Below, piece by piece: positions 8,902-15,910 of a DNA stretch of 64,000 nucleotides. The stretch comes from CAAFZY01 sp964410325. GTDB taxonomy: Bacteria > Pseudomonadota > Alphaproteobacteria > RF32 > CAG-239. Each line of letters opens with the position of its first letter. Position 1 is the first letter of the stretch. The DNA is taken from positions 1 to 64,000 of the forward strand of contig CAYPFN010000010.1 in assembly GCA_964410325.1 (NCBI GenBank), given 5' to 3'. The translations under genes were made by a program, and so were the position numbers. The notes under the pieces are model-generated. The model searched no databases. It saw only the letters and a program-made list of their open reading frames with translations, and was not told the DNA's origin.

Positions 8902-9540
8902 ATGCCGAATCTTTTTATTTTATCCGACAACGAAAAATTTTTGGAAGATCTGTCCGAACAGATTAATCTTTATGCACCGGAATATGCCAGCAATATTAAC
9001 AATGCTGAAACCGTGCCGGACGTCATTATTTTGGATGACAAAAAAGAAAACCTGCCTGATTTGCAAAATCAATATCCGCATACACCGATTTTTATCCTAA
9101 AAACGCAAGACAGCGAAAAACCTGTGGATACCGATTTGCTCAAATATGAAGAAAAACCTCTGATTTTAAGCTCTTTTATCAGCAAACTGCAGGCTGTTAT
9201 AAATTTGACGGCCAGTTCTGACGCCGGTCGCCTGAAATTTAACAAATACGAATTACGACCGGCAAATAAAGAAATTGTCAACTTGCGTAATGGCGATGTT
9301 ATCAAATTGACGGAAAAAGAAGTTTCAATCATTCAATATCTCTATAAAATTCGGGGACGTATTGTTTCAAAGAATGAGTTGCTACAAGAAGTTTGGGGAT
9401 ATCGTCCGGACGTAACCACTCATACGATTGAAACACATATATACCGTCTGCGGCAAAAAGTGGAAAAAGATGAACCTGATGCACAACTCATCATAACGGA
9501 AGAAGGCGGATATATTCTTAAAAAGACAACGGACAGATAA
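8902..9540 (+). CDS. OmpR-type winged-helix regulator with reduced receiver domain
   Basis: A DNA-binding regulator of 212 residues. Residues 1-95 resemble a shortened receiver: VIILDD puts the candidate phosphate-accepting Asp at 45 or 46, and EEKP keeps the conserved Lys-Pro at 85-86, but the acidic pair expected near residue 10 is mostly lost (LSDNEKF). Residues 112-208 form the OmpR winged helix (LTEKEVSIIQYL, SKNELLQEVWGY, THTIETHIYRLRQKVE, GGYIL). AGGAGA precedes the ATG. No histidine kinase is nearby, so it may act as an orphan or phosphorylation-independent regulator. Confidence 0.88.
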   Translation: MPNLFILSDNEKFLEDLSEQINLYAPEYASNINNAETVPDVIILDDKKENLPDLQNQYPHTPIFILKTQDSEKPVDTDLLKYEEKPLILSSFISKLQAVINLTASSDAGRLKFNKYELRPANKEIVNLRNGDVIKLTEKEVSIIQYLYKIRGRIVSKNELLQEVWGYRPDVTTHTIETHIYRLRQKVEKDEPDAQLIITEEGGYILKKTTDR

Positions 9541-9555
9541 TTTCAATTCTGTTGC

Positions 9556-9583
9556 TTGACTTTTTTTGAGTAGTCGGTACAAT
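9556..9583 (+). promoter_or_regulatory. possible promoter of the debranching enzyme gene
   Basis: TTGACT at 9556-9561, 16 nt, TACAAT at 9578-9583. The boxes are good, but a start point 7 nt downstream would fall within the AAAGGAGG ribosome binding site at 9586-9593, leaving a leader too short to use it. Either the start lies closer to the -10 box or this match is fortuitous. Confidence 0.35.
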
Positions 9584-9598
9584 GTAAAGGAGGTAAGA

Positions 9599-11704
9599 AT
9601 GAGAGATCTTATACAATTCGGTGCAAAGTATTCTTCAGGTGCAACGGTTTTTTCTGTTGCCTCCGAACATGCTAAAAAAATAGAGTTGTGCCTTTTCTCT
9701 TCTGACGAACAAACGGAAACCCGTATTCCCATGACGTGCCACGACGGCATTTGGCAGGTTAAGGTTAAAGGTATTCGTCCTGGGCAAAAATACGGCTATC
9801 GTGCGCATGGCGAATATAACCCGAATTTAGGTTTGTTTTTTAATCCGAACAAATTAGCCATGGATCCTTATGCTTTAGAAGTTTCTACGACTTTCCGCCA
9901 TTGGCGGGCTGAGGATTTAAGCGTTGAAAATAACCTTGACACTGCCAGGATTATGCCTAAAGCTGTAGTCATTGACACAACCACCCTATTTGATGAGCAA
10001 AATTATCCATATTTAACGAAACGACCAAAATTTTCTATCGGTAGCAATATTATCTACGAAACGCATATTAAAAACTTTTCACAGCTCAACCCAAACATTC
10101 CAACACACAAAAGAGGACGCCTTGCCGCTTTGGCTGATGATTGGACAATCGAATATCTAAAAAAATTGGGCGTTAATAATGTTGAGTTAATGCCTATCAC
10201 GCCGACTTGTCCTGGACGGCAAATTCCAGAAATTGAGGGACGGTATGACAACTGGGGATATAATCCTTACTGTTATTTTGCTGTAGATCCACGTTACGGT
10301 AGCCTTAAAGACTTAGTAGAAGTAATCAATAAGCTGCATGCAAATGACATAAAAGTTACGGTTGATGCTGTTTTAAACCACACCGGCGAACATGCTGCAC
10401 GTGGATACTGGAACAGAGCGCTTTCTTTTAAGCTTCTGGACAGCCCTAATTATTACCGACCGGCCGGCAATAATAAAGCTGATTATATGAATATGACCGG
10501 TTGCGGTAATAATTTTAATTTAGATTCAAAAATTGGCCATCAACTGTTGCATGATTATATTAAATACATGCATCGGCTCGGAATTGACGGCATCCGCTGG
10601 GATTTAGCCGGCGACAATGCCTTAAATCAGTATGGACAATTTCAGGATAACGGCGCATTTATTCAGGAACTGCGCTATGCTGTCAATGATTTGAAAATGG
10701 AAATGTACATTGAGCCTTGGAGTGCTAGGGGGGGGAACTATACTGGCCGTTTTTCTGCTCTAGTGCCAGGCGTCAAAGAATGGAGCGATACGCGGCGTGA
10801 TTTTACCGCCGACTTTTTCAGTGCCCGGGAAAATATGGCTGGCGAATTCGGCAAACAAGTTTCAGGCTCATCTATTTCTGATCATCAAAAACAAGAATCG
10901 GCTATGGTTGGCACGGCTTTTACCCATGACGGCTTTAGTTTAGTCGGAGCATTCAAATATCCTAAAGATACCAGAATTAACGGTGAAGACGGACGTGACG
11001 GCAACCCTGACCGCTATGCTAAATCTCACGACAAAGACGAGCTATATCGCCGATCGGTAACTGCCGCGGCTCTTAACATCTTAAGTAAAGGGGTTCCCTT
11101 GTTACGCAGTGGCGATGAACTTGGTTATGCCAGCCCGAATAACAACCCGTATTGCATTGACGATAATACAGTTTGGCTACAATGGAAAAATCTGAATAAT
11201 CATGAAAAGAAATTATTTAAACAAATATGCTATTTAAACGCTTTACGGCGCGAACATCCGGTATTTACGGATTTAAGCCTGTTTACTGGCAAAGAAAATC
11301 CGCAGAACGGCGTGAAAGACATTACTTGGTTACGACCGGATGCCAGCGAGATGACGGTTGCAGAATGGAATCAGCCTTATCATAAAACCGGCGCATATAT
11401 GTTAAACGGCGCGGCAACCAAAAACCATAAAGATGATGATGATTTTTTGATTATGGTTTCGGGAGATAATTATTATACCATAAATTATAAGCTTCCGACC
11501 CCACCGTCTGGCGGGCAATGGCAATTGCTCTTAGATACCGCCGAAGGCGAGTTTTCTAGAGAAGCCAAGATGTTTGAACCAGGAAGTGAATATGCCTTAA
11601 GGCCATATTCTTATGTTATTTTCACCAAAAAACGCAAAATGACAGACGCACGTGAACAAAACTTAACCTCTGCGCTTATAGCATCAAAAGGCTTATCTAG
11701 ATAA
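9599..11704 (+). CDS. glgX: glycogen debranching-type alpha-1,6-glucosidase (GH13)
   Basis: Hydrolyses alpha-1,6 branches of glycogen limit dextrin. The 701 residues hold an N-terminal carbohydrate-binding/isoamylase-type domain (YGYRAHGEYNP) and a GH13 barrel with all four regions: DAVLNH, GIRWDLA (nucleophile D335), MYIEPW (acid E372) and FTHDGF (D444). TraY-like FNPNKLAMDPYA is typical of the GlgX/isoamylase group. The start is ATG 9599 behind a strong AAAGGAGGT; an upstream TTG in frame lacks one. A G8 run (10728-10735) sits 14 nt after the catalytic Glu codon and keeps the frame. No other glycogen genes are in the window. Confidence 0.92.
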   Translation: MRDLIQFGAKYSSGATVFSVASEHAKKIELCLFSSDEQTETRIPMTCHDGIWQVKVKGIRPGQKYGYRAHGEYNPNLGLFFNPNKLAMDPYALEVSTTFRHWRAEDLSVENNLDTARIMPKAVVIDTTTLFDEQNYPYLTKRPKFSIGSNIIYETHIKNFSQLNPNIPTHKRGRLAALADDWTIEYLKKLGVNNVELMPITPTCPGRQIPEIEGRYDNWGYNPYCYFAVDPRYGSLKDLVEVINKLHANDIKVTVDAVLNHTGEHAARGYWNRALSFKLLDSPNYYRPAGNNKADYMNMTGCGNNFNLDSKIGHQLLHDYIKYMHRLGIDGIRWDLAGDNALNQYGQFQDNGAFIQELRYAVNDLKMEMYIEPWSARGGNYTGRFSALVPGVKEWSDTRRDFTADFFSARENMAGEFGKQVSGSSISDHQKQESAMVGTAFTHDGFSLVGAFKYPKDTRINGEDGRDGNPDRYAKSHDKDELYRRSVTAAALNILSKGVPLLRSGDELGYASPNNNPYCIDDNTVWLQWKNLNNHEKKLFKQICYLNALRREHPVFTDLSLFTGKENPQNGVKDITWLRPDASEMTVAEWNQPYHKTGAYMLNGAATKNHKDDDDFLIMVSGDNYYTINYKLPTPPSGGQWQLLLDTAEGEFSREAKMFEPGSEYALRPYSYVIFTKKRKMTDAREQNLTSALIASKGLSR
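10728..10735 (+). repeat. G8 homopolymer inside glgX
   Basis: Eight consecutive G encode the end of Arg and two Gly (SARGGNY) next to the catalytic Glu. Long G runs are rare in this AT-rich sequence; a change of one base would truncate the enzyme. Confidence 0.9.
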
Positions 11705-11713
11705 TCCACGCGA

Positions 11714-12022
11714 TTAACATTGCCATTGATGTTTTTTGACATCCACATGATTGTCATTAATAAAACTAACGCCTTCTTGTTTCAACAGATCTTTTTGTTC
11801 ATAAAAACTTGGCACCAGACGTCCGGCATGATTGACCACCCGACGGCAGGGATAATCGCCGTAAAATTGCGATTGGCTTAAAACATTGCCAACCAGCCTC
11901 GCATTTTTTTCGCGGTTAATCAGCCGAGCAATTTGTCCGTATGTTGCAACTTTTCCTTCTGGAATCTCATCTACCACCGAAAGAATTTCATAAATTAAAT
12001 TTTCATCAACAACTTTGGACAT
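11714..12022 (-). CDS. short MGMT-family (alkyltransferase-like) protein
   Basis: A 102-residue protein equivalent to the C-terminal DNA-binding half of O6-alkylguanine-DNA alkyltransferase (GKVATYGQIARLI, ARLVGNVLSQ). The active-site motif reads PCRRVV: the acceptor Cys is kept but the following His, which helps activate it, is Arg. Known alkyltransferase-like proteins instead have Trp for Cys (PWHR). It may bind alkylated DNA as a damage flag or be a weak transferase. Its ATG lies 28 nt inside the end of the full-length alkyltransferase gene, so the pair is co-transcribed. Confidence 0.8.
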   Translation of the reverse strand: MSKVVDENLIYEILSVVDEIPEGKVATYGQIARLINREKNARLVGNVLSQSQFYGDYPCRRVVNHAGRLVPSFYEQKDLLKQEGVSFINDNHVDVKKHQWQC

Positions 12023-12534
12023 TTTGTATCACTTTCCCTTAAACAGCCCTCAAGCGTCAATAATTTTATTTTTGCAGAAAGTCCACCGGCATAACCCGTT
12101 AAACTGCCGTTTGCCCCAACCACCCGGTGGCAAGGAATAATAATCGACATCGGATTATGCCCGATGGCGCCGCCCACTGCCCGTGCCGAAACTTTTTTAC
12201 CGGTTTGGAAAGCCATTTTTTCTGCCAGAGAACCATAGGTTGTCACTTCGCCATATGGGATTTGGCACAGCAACTGCCAAACCTGCCGCCGAAACGGCGT
12301 GCCGCTTAGTGTAAGTGGTAGTTCTGCAATTTGCGGGTTTTGTTTTTGAAAATAACGATCCAGCCAGTTTTTTGTTTGTTTAAATATCGGCAAAGAATCG
12401 TCATATTGTGCCGTTTCAGGCAATCCGGCAGCATAATATTTTTGCTTTGCCAACCACAAGCCTGTTAGTTTGCCACCGTCACAGGCCAGCAACAAACACC
12501 CCAGCGGAGAATGATAGTAACTTAAATAAAACAT
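11995..12534 (-). CDS. ogt: methylated-DNA--protein-cysteine methyltransferase
   Basis: Suicidal repair protein that moves an alkyl group from O6-methylguanine (or O4-methylthymine) to its own Cys. The 179 residues show the N-terminal domain (YYHSPLGCLLLACDG), the winged helix (FRRQVWQLLCQIPYGEVTTYGSLAE, split here) with ARAVGGAIGHNP, and the intact active site PCHRVVG. ATG 12534 has AGGA 6-7 nt upstream and is preferred over ATG 12549. The last 28 nt overlap a second, shorter member of the family. Confidence 0.93.
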   Translation of the reverse strand: MFYLSYYHSPLGCLLLACDGGKLTGLWLAKQKYYAAGLPETAQYDDSLPIFKQTKNWLDRYFQKQNPQIAELPLTLSGTPFRRQVWQLLCQIPYGEVTTYGSLAEKMAFQTGKKVSARAVGGAIGHNPMSIIIPCHRVVGANGSLTGYAGGLSAKIKLLTLEGCLRESDTKCPKLLMKI

Positions 12535-12549
12535 TTTAAATCCTGCCAT

Positions 12550-12795
12550 ATTTTTTTGATGTTAGCAAAAAACGAACGATTGTAAATGTAAATTTAAATC
12601 AAGTTATGCTAAAAGTTTCATCGTATTTTATACAGCCCTCCAGACGATACGGTTGACCATCTAGGCAGACAGCCATTAAAATTTTCATCAGAGATAACAA
12701 ACTTGGCATGGAAACACAAAGGGAATAGTTGTGAAGCTTGCAATAAAGACTTTTGGGGACATTGTTTGAAACATTCTGATATTTCGATTAGAAGA
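12550..12795. other. intergenic stretch without clear gene
   Basis: A minus-strand open frame of 72 codons (12618-12836) has no ribosome binding site and overlaps the following lipoprotein gene, so I do not call it. On the plus strand 12700-12830 reads NSCEACNKDFWGHC, a short Cys-rich segment like a zinc knuckle of a nuclease, but without a start or the rest of a domain; possibly a gene scrap. Confidence 0.3.
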
Positions 12796-13203
12796 TTATT
12801 CAGTAATTTTAGGCAGATTAATTGTTGCCATATCATCTAAATAATACATTTTTCCAGTTAAAGGATCAACTAAAAACCATCCTACCATATAGCCAAAGAT
12901 TAAATTTCCAAACAAATACCAGTTACTAATATGCCAATCAATTGTTGCATATTGTGTAACATAACCTTTTTTAGATGCTTTTACATAATATGTTTCTGGA
13001 CTAAAATAACCTTTTTTGGCTGTTTTTAACCACACTGTTGTTGGTGTTTTTCCACTATAAACAACAGCTCCATCCGAATTTGTTATTTCAATATTTACGT
13101 TATCAACATTTGCCTGAATAGGAACTATTTGATTACTATCTCGCATTACAGTTGCGCAACCAGATAACCAAAATAAACATATTAGAACAGCTATTTTTTT
13201 CAT
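12796..13203 (-). CDS. small lipoprotein with PEGA-like domain
   Basis: A 135-residue protein with a lipoprotein signal: MKKIAVLICLFWLSGC, lipobox LSGC with Cys16 as lipid anchor. The body begins with strands like VDNVNIEITNSDGAVVYSGKTPTTVWL and KKGYFSPETYYVKASKKGY, similar to PEGA-type beta-sandwich domains, and ends with a hydrophobic loop (FGNLIFGYMVGWFLV), a layout common in short bacterial lipoproteins of unknown role. ATG 13203 is set by AGGAT 7 nt upstream; the earlier ATG at 13212 overlaps that site. It lies at the edge of a low-GC accessory segment. Confidence 0.8.
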   Translation of the reverse strand: MKKIAVLICLFWLSGCATVMRDSNQIVPIQANVDNVNIEITNSDGAVVYSGKTPTTVWLKTAKKGYFSPETYYVKASKKGYVTQYATIDWHISNWYLFGNLIFGYMVGWFLVDPLTGKMYYLDDMATINLPKITE

Positions 13204-13268
13204 AGTTAACATCCTGATATTACGTATTGTATTTTACATATAGTATTATTCAATGTCAAACATTTTAC

Positions 13269-13360
13269 AAAAAGCCTGGTAATTTGTTAAAAATTGCCAT
13301 TAAAAAAGCACCTTGAAAGGTGCATTCTAAAAAATAGTGCGGTTTGCTGTGCAATTATCG
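13269..13360. repeat. 92-bp direct repeat, copy 1
   Basis: Identical over all 92 positions with 14171-14262. The two copies flank the unknown gene at 13450-14055 in the same orientation. Each copy includes a hairpin with an A-run that would act as a terminator on the minus strand. Confidence 0.97.
13302..13323 (-). terminator. rho-independent terminator in repeat copy 1
   Basis: On the minus strand GCACCT, loop TTCA, AGGTGC, then six T. It lies about 127 nt beyond the stop of the unknown gene 13450-14055 and would end its transcript. Confidence 0.7.
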
Positions 13361-13449
13361 GAATAAAAATTATGATAATTTTAAAGGTTAATAAGGAAGA
13401 GGGAACTGTTTGAGGAAAGAATAAATTTAATCACATCAATAACAAAAAG

Positions 13450-14055
13450 TTATAATGTATTTTGAGATTTTTGAATCATTGAGCTAAACACATTATTATT
13501 TCTCTGCTTCTGATTAGTCTGTAACATTTCTATTAACTTAGAATTTTCATCAAGTTTTGCGATCATAACGCTATCTTTATTTATTCCTTTTGTGAATTTA
13601 TATATATAAGTAGCAAGTTTTTTATTGTTCGCGTTTAGGGCTGTTTCAAAGTGCTTATTTTCATCGAAATTTGTTATGCTATCAATTGTTTCTCCATTAT
13701 CTTTTTCTTTTCCTGCCAGAACATATTCCAACGTTTCATCAGGATAAAATTTATTTTCACAATTGCCTGTATAAACTGAAACAAAAGCCATATTGGGTGG
13801 GAAATTTTTATAATTAATACTCGCTTTAAACTTCCAAGGAGATGTTGCAACTTTGAATATAGGAGAAGCGTGAACAAGATGAGTTTTTTCACCATTCTTA
13901 TCTTCATAATGTAGAGTGGAGGTATCATCAAGAACATCATGTCCTCTAAACAATAAATATTTACCATCAGAAGTCTTTTTATTTTGCCAAAACAATTCGG
14001 GCTTTTCCCAGTTTTGTTTGTCCAGTTCCTCTTGTATTTCTTCCTTTGTATACAT
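13450..14055 (-). CDS. hypothetical protein between 92-bp repeats
   Basis: A protein of 201 residues with no signal peptide, membrane segment or family I recognise. The N-terminal half has strand-like motifs with aromatics (GKYLLFRGHDVL, FPPNMAFVSVYTGNC); the C-terminal part is charged and ends in an Asn/Gln-rich stretch. Composition is more AT-rich than the housekeeping genes. The start ATG at 14055 follows an AAGGAGCATAC-type site. The gene is enclosed by two identical 92-bp repeats and has its own terminator inside one of them, so it looks like an inserted cassette. Confidence 0.7.
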   Translation of the reverse strand: MYTKEEIQEELDKQNWEKPELFWQNKKTSDGKYLLFRGHDVLDDTSTLHYEDKNGEKTHLVHASPIFKVATSPWKFKASINYKNFPPNMAFVSVYTGNCENKFYPDETLEYVLAGKEKDNGETIDSITNFDENKHFETALNANNKKLATYIYKFTKGINKDSVMIAKLDENSKLIEMLQTNQKQRNNNVFSSMIQKSQNTL

Positions 14056-14170
14056 TGTATGCTCCTTATTTTACATAAAAATATTGTATCACAAAACTTA
14101 ATAAAAGTACAATATTTTTGGAAAAGAATAATCAGAAGATAAAATGCTTAAATTTACTGGTTTTTTTATT

Positions 14171-14262
14171 AAAAAGCCTGGTAATTTGTTAAAAATTGCC
14201 ATTAAAAAAGCACCTTGAAAGGTGCATTCTAAAAAATAGTGCGGTTTGCTGTGCAATTATCG
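14171..14262. repeat. 92-bp direct repeat, copy 2
   Basis: Exact copy of 13269-13360, located between the start of the unknown gene at 13450-14055 and the kinase gene at 14364. Similarity to a third, diverged copy near 15499 extends further left, from about 14137. Confidence 0.97.
14204..14225 (-). terminator. terminator hairpin in repeat copy 2
   Basis: Same hairpin as in copy 1. Here no minus-strand gene lies directly upstream of it, which suggests the repeat carries the terminator as part of its own structure. Confidence 0.5.
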
Positions 14263-14363
14263 TACTAAATTTTTGAGGAGTTTAAGAAACTAACGAGTAA
14301 AATTGAAAGGTTAAACCAATATTAAGGTTTCGCAGCTTATCATTTTTTATAGAGATTATAGGG

Positions 14364-15263
14364 ATGCAATATTTAACTCAGGAAAATGCTGATAATTTGG
14401 ATTTTATTAGCCAGATCTTAAATAGAAGCGGTTTTAAAATTCAAGATGTTATTCGTTTGCAAAGCGGTTCGCGTTCAATCGCTTACTATGCTGATGACTA
14501 TATTGTTCGATTTCCCAAAGCTGAAATTATCTGGCAGACAATGAAGCGGGAAAAGAATATTATTGATATTATCTATCCGCATTTAGTACCTATTTTTACA
14601 GATAAAATCCATAAAATAGAGTTGATAAAAAATGAATATTCATTTTCCATATCAAAACGATTTATAGGTAAAATTTGTGACGGTCGCCCCGAAAGTGAAT
14701 ATGCAATACTTTATCAAAATCTAACAGTTATACAGCAAAAGAAATTAGCTAGTGATTTAGCTGTATTTTTCAACCAAATGCACCAGATTGATTATAAAAA
14801 CTTAAATATTCCGGAACCAACCGAGGCAATTGATAATTGGGACATTACTTTAAGGGCTGGTTTCAATTTTGAAAAAGTTCGAAAAGCTTTATGGTCTTAT
14901 AAAATTGATTTGAATGATTATAAGGTTGAAAATCATAATATAATAAAAGCTTTGTGTCACAATGATTTGAGTGGCAGTAATCTTTTGTTAAATCCTGAAA
15001 AAAAAGACGTTTTATCGGGAATTATTGATTTTGGAAATGCAGTTATTATGCCTAAATATCAAGATTTTTTTCCTTTGTATAAAATTGACCGCAAATTAGC
15101 TGTTGATACGCTGAAAGAGTATAATAAAATAACGCCATCACCAATAGATCAGAAACAAATTGATTTTATGGTTTTATCATATATCGGCTATGGATTAGTA
15201 CAAAGTAAAGATATGATATCTTCATATTTTATGAAATTGTTAACTCCTTTTTTGGAGGAGTAA
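14364..15263 (+). CDS. APH/choline-kinase-type phosphotransferase
   Basis: A 299-residue protein of the aminoglycoside/choline kinase fold. Visible features are a phosphate-binding hairpin (LQSGSRSIAYYADDYIVRFPK, split as LQSGSRS and YIVRFPK), the catalytic loop HNDLSGSNLL and the metal motif IDFGNA. The substrate cannot be deduced: relatives phosphorylate aminoglycosides, macrolides, homoserine, sugars or small alcohols, so a resistance call would be premature. It sits in a low-GC segment between a repeat copy and tRNA-Thr, which suggests transfer. Its 3' end overlaps a small convergent gene. Confidence 0.82.
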   Translation: MQYLTQENADNLDFISQILNRSGFKIQDVIRLQSGSRSIAYYADDYIVRFPKAEIIWQTMKREKNIIDIIYPHLVPIFTDKIHKIELIKNEYSFSISKRFIGKICDGRPESEYAILYQNLTVIQQKKLASDLAVFFNQMHQIDYKNLNIPEPTEAIDNWDITLRAGFNFEKVRKALWSYKIDLNDYKVENHNIIKALCHNDLSGSNLLLNPEKKDVLSGIIDFGNAVIMPKYQDFFPLYKIDRKLAVDTLKEYNKITPSPIDQKQIDFMVLSYIGYGLVQSKDMISSYFMKLLTPFLEE

Positions 15264-15436
15264 AGATTGTCTGATTTTAATAATGTTAATATTAAATGCT
15301 GTTCAGAAACTGTTCCTCTGGATAAACTTGTTACACTTTGAATTAGTTCTTTATTTTGTTTTGTTACCCTAGCATTGTGCCACATTTTATATATGGCAAA
15401 TGAAACAACAGCAATTATTATAATCAAAACTTCCAT
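15188..15436 (-). CDS. small single-pass membrane protein, possibly truncated
   Basis: An 82-residue frame with an N-terminal membrane helix (MEVLIIIIAVVSFAIYKMW) and a short cytoplasmic part containing LSRGTVSEQHLILTLL, which faintly resembles the start of membrane-anchored NERD-type nuclease proteins. If so, the nuclease domain is missing. It overlaps the 3' end of the kinase gene by 76 bp in convergent orientation and has no strong ribosome binding site. A TTG at 15472 could extend it. Weak call. Confidence 0.4.
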   Translation of the reverse strand: MEVLIIIIAVVSFAIYKMWHNARVTKQNKELIQSVTSLSRGTVSEQHLILTLLKSDNLYSSKKGVNNFIKYEDIISLLCTNP

Positions 15437-15498
15437 AATCAAAATATTATGCTGAATCAATTGAATTTTCAATCATTTTTATCGGACAGGGGCTTTAA

Positions 15499-15565
15499 AA
15501 GATAAAATGCCTGGATTTATTGACTTTTTATTAAAAAATCCGATAATTTGTTTAAAAATGCTGTT
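15499..15565. repeat. diverged third copy of the accessory repeat
   Basis: Sequence GATAAAATGC...TTTTTATTAAAAA...GATAATTTG is similar over about 65-70 nt to 14137-14205, i.e. the left part of repeat copy 2 and its flank. It lacks the terminator hairpin. Confidence 0.55.
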
Positions 15566-15610
15566 TTCAAAACTTCAAAAATCGGACTAAATAAGCGTTT
15601 GTTTAAAAAC

Positions 15611-15639
15611 AAAAAAAACCGCTCAAATGGCGGAGTTTT
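15611..15639 (-). terminator. probable terminator of tRNA-Thr
   Basis: On the minus strand CCGC, a 7-nt loop and GCGG are followed by eight T, directly after the tRNA 3' end. The stem is short but the T-run is strong. Confidence 0.5.
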
Positions 15640-15645
15640 GCTAAA

Positions 15646-15720
15646 TGGTGCCGCTAGTAAGAATCGGACTTACGACCCCGTCATTACCAATGACGTGCTC
15701 TACCACTGAGCTATAGCGGC
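15646..15720 (-). tRNA. tRNA-Thr (anticodon GGT)
   Basis: Read on the minus strand: acceptor GCCGCTA pairs with TAGCGGC, D arm GCTCAGTGGTAGAGC, anticodon stem CGTCA/TGACG with loop TTGGTAA giving anticodon GGT, T arm with loop TTCGATTC-type sequence (GTCCGATTC), discriminator A and encoded CCA. It reads Thr codons ACC and ACT. Its 3' end faces the accessory segment 12600-15640, a common arrangement where elements integrate at tRNA genes. Confidence 0.96.
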
Positions 15721-15910
15721 ATAAACTCTGCTTAATTTTTGCCTAAACATACACAAAGCATTTTATAAAATCAACTCTTTTTTTTATATTTTTTAAACTT
15801 TTTACAGAACAATTGTCAAACTTGGTTGTGGATAGTCATTTATCTATTTAAAACAAATCAAAAATCTTTATAATATGCTTAGTTATTTGTAATATTTTAA
15901 GGTTTAAACC

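Noticed and set aside
12618..12836. 72-codon open frame on the minus strand
   Set aside because: Overlaps the 3' end of the lipoprotein gene and has no start signal; composition looks random.
14364..15263. Calling the APH-type kinase an antibiotic resistance gene
   Set aside because: Fold and catalytic motif are shared by many kinases of small molecules; nothing shows the substrate.
15478..15720. Attachment-site duplication of tRNA-Thr
   Set aside because: Only about nine bases (AATCGGACT) recur; too short to claim.
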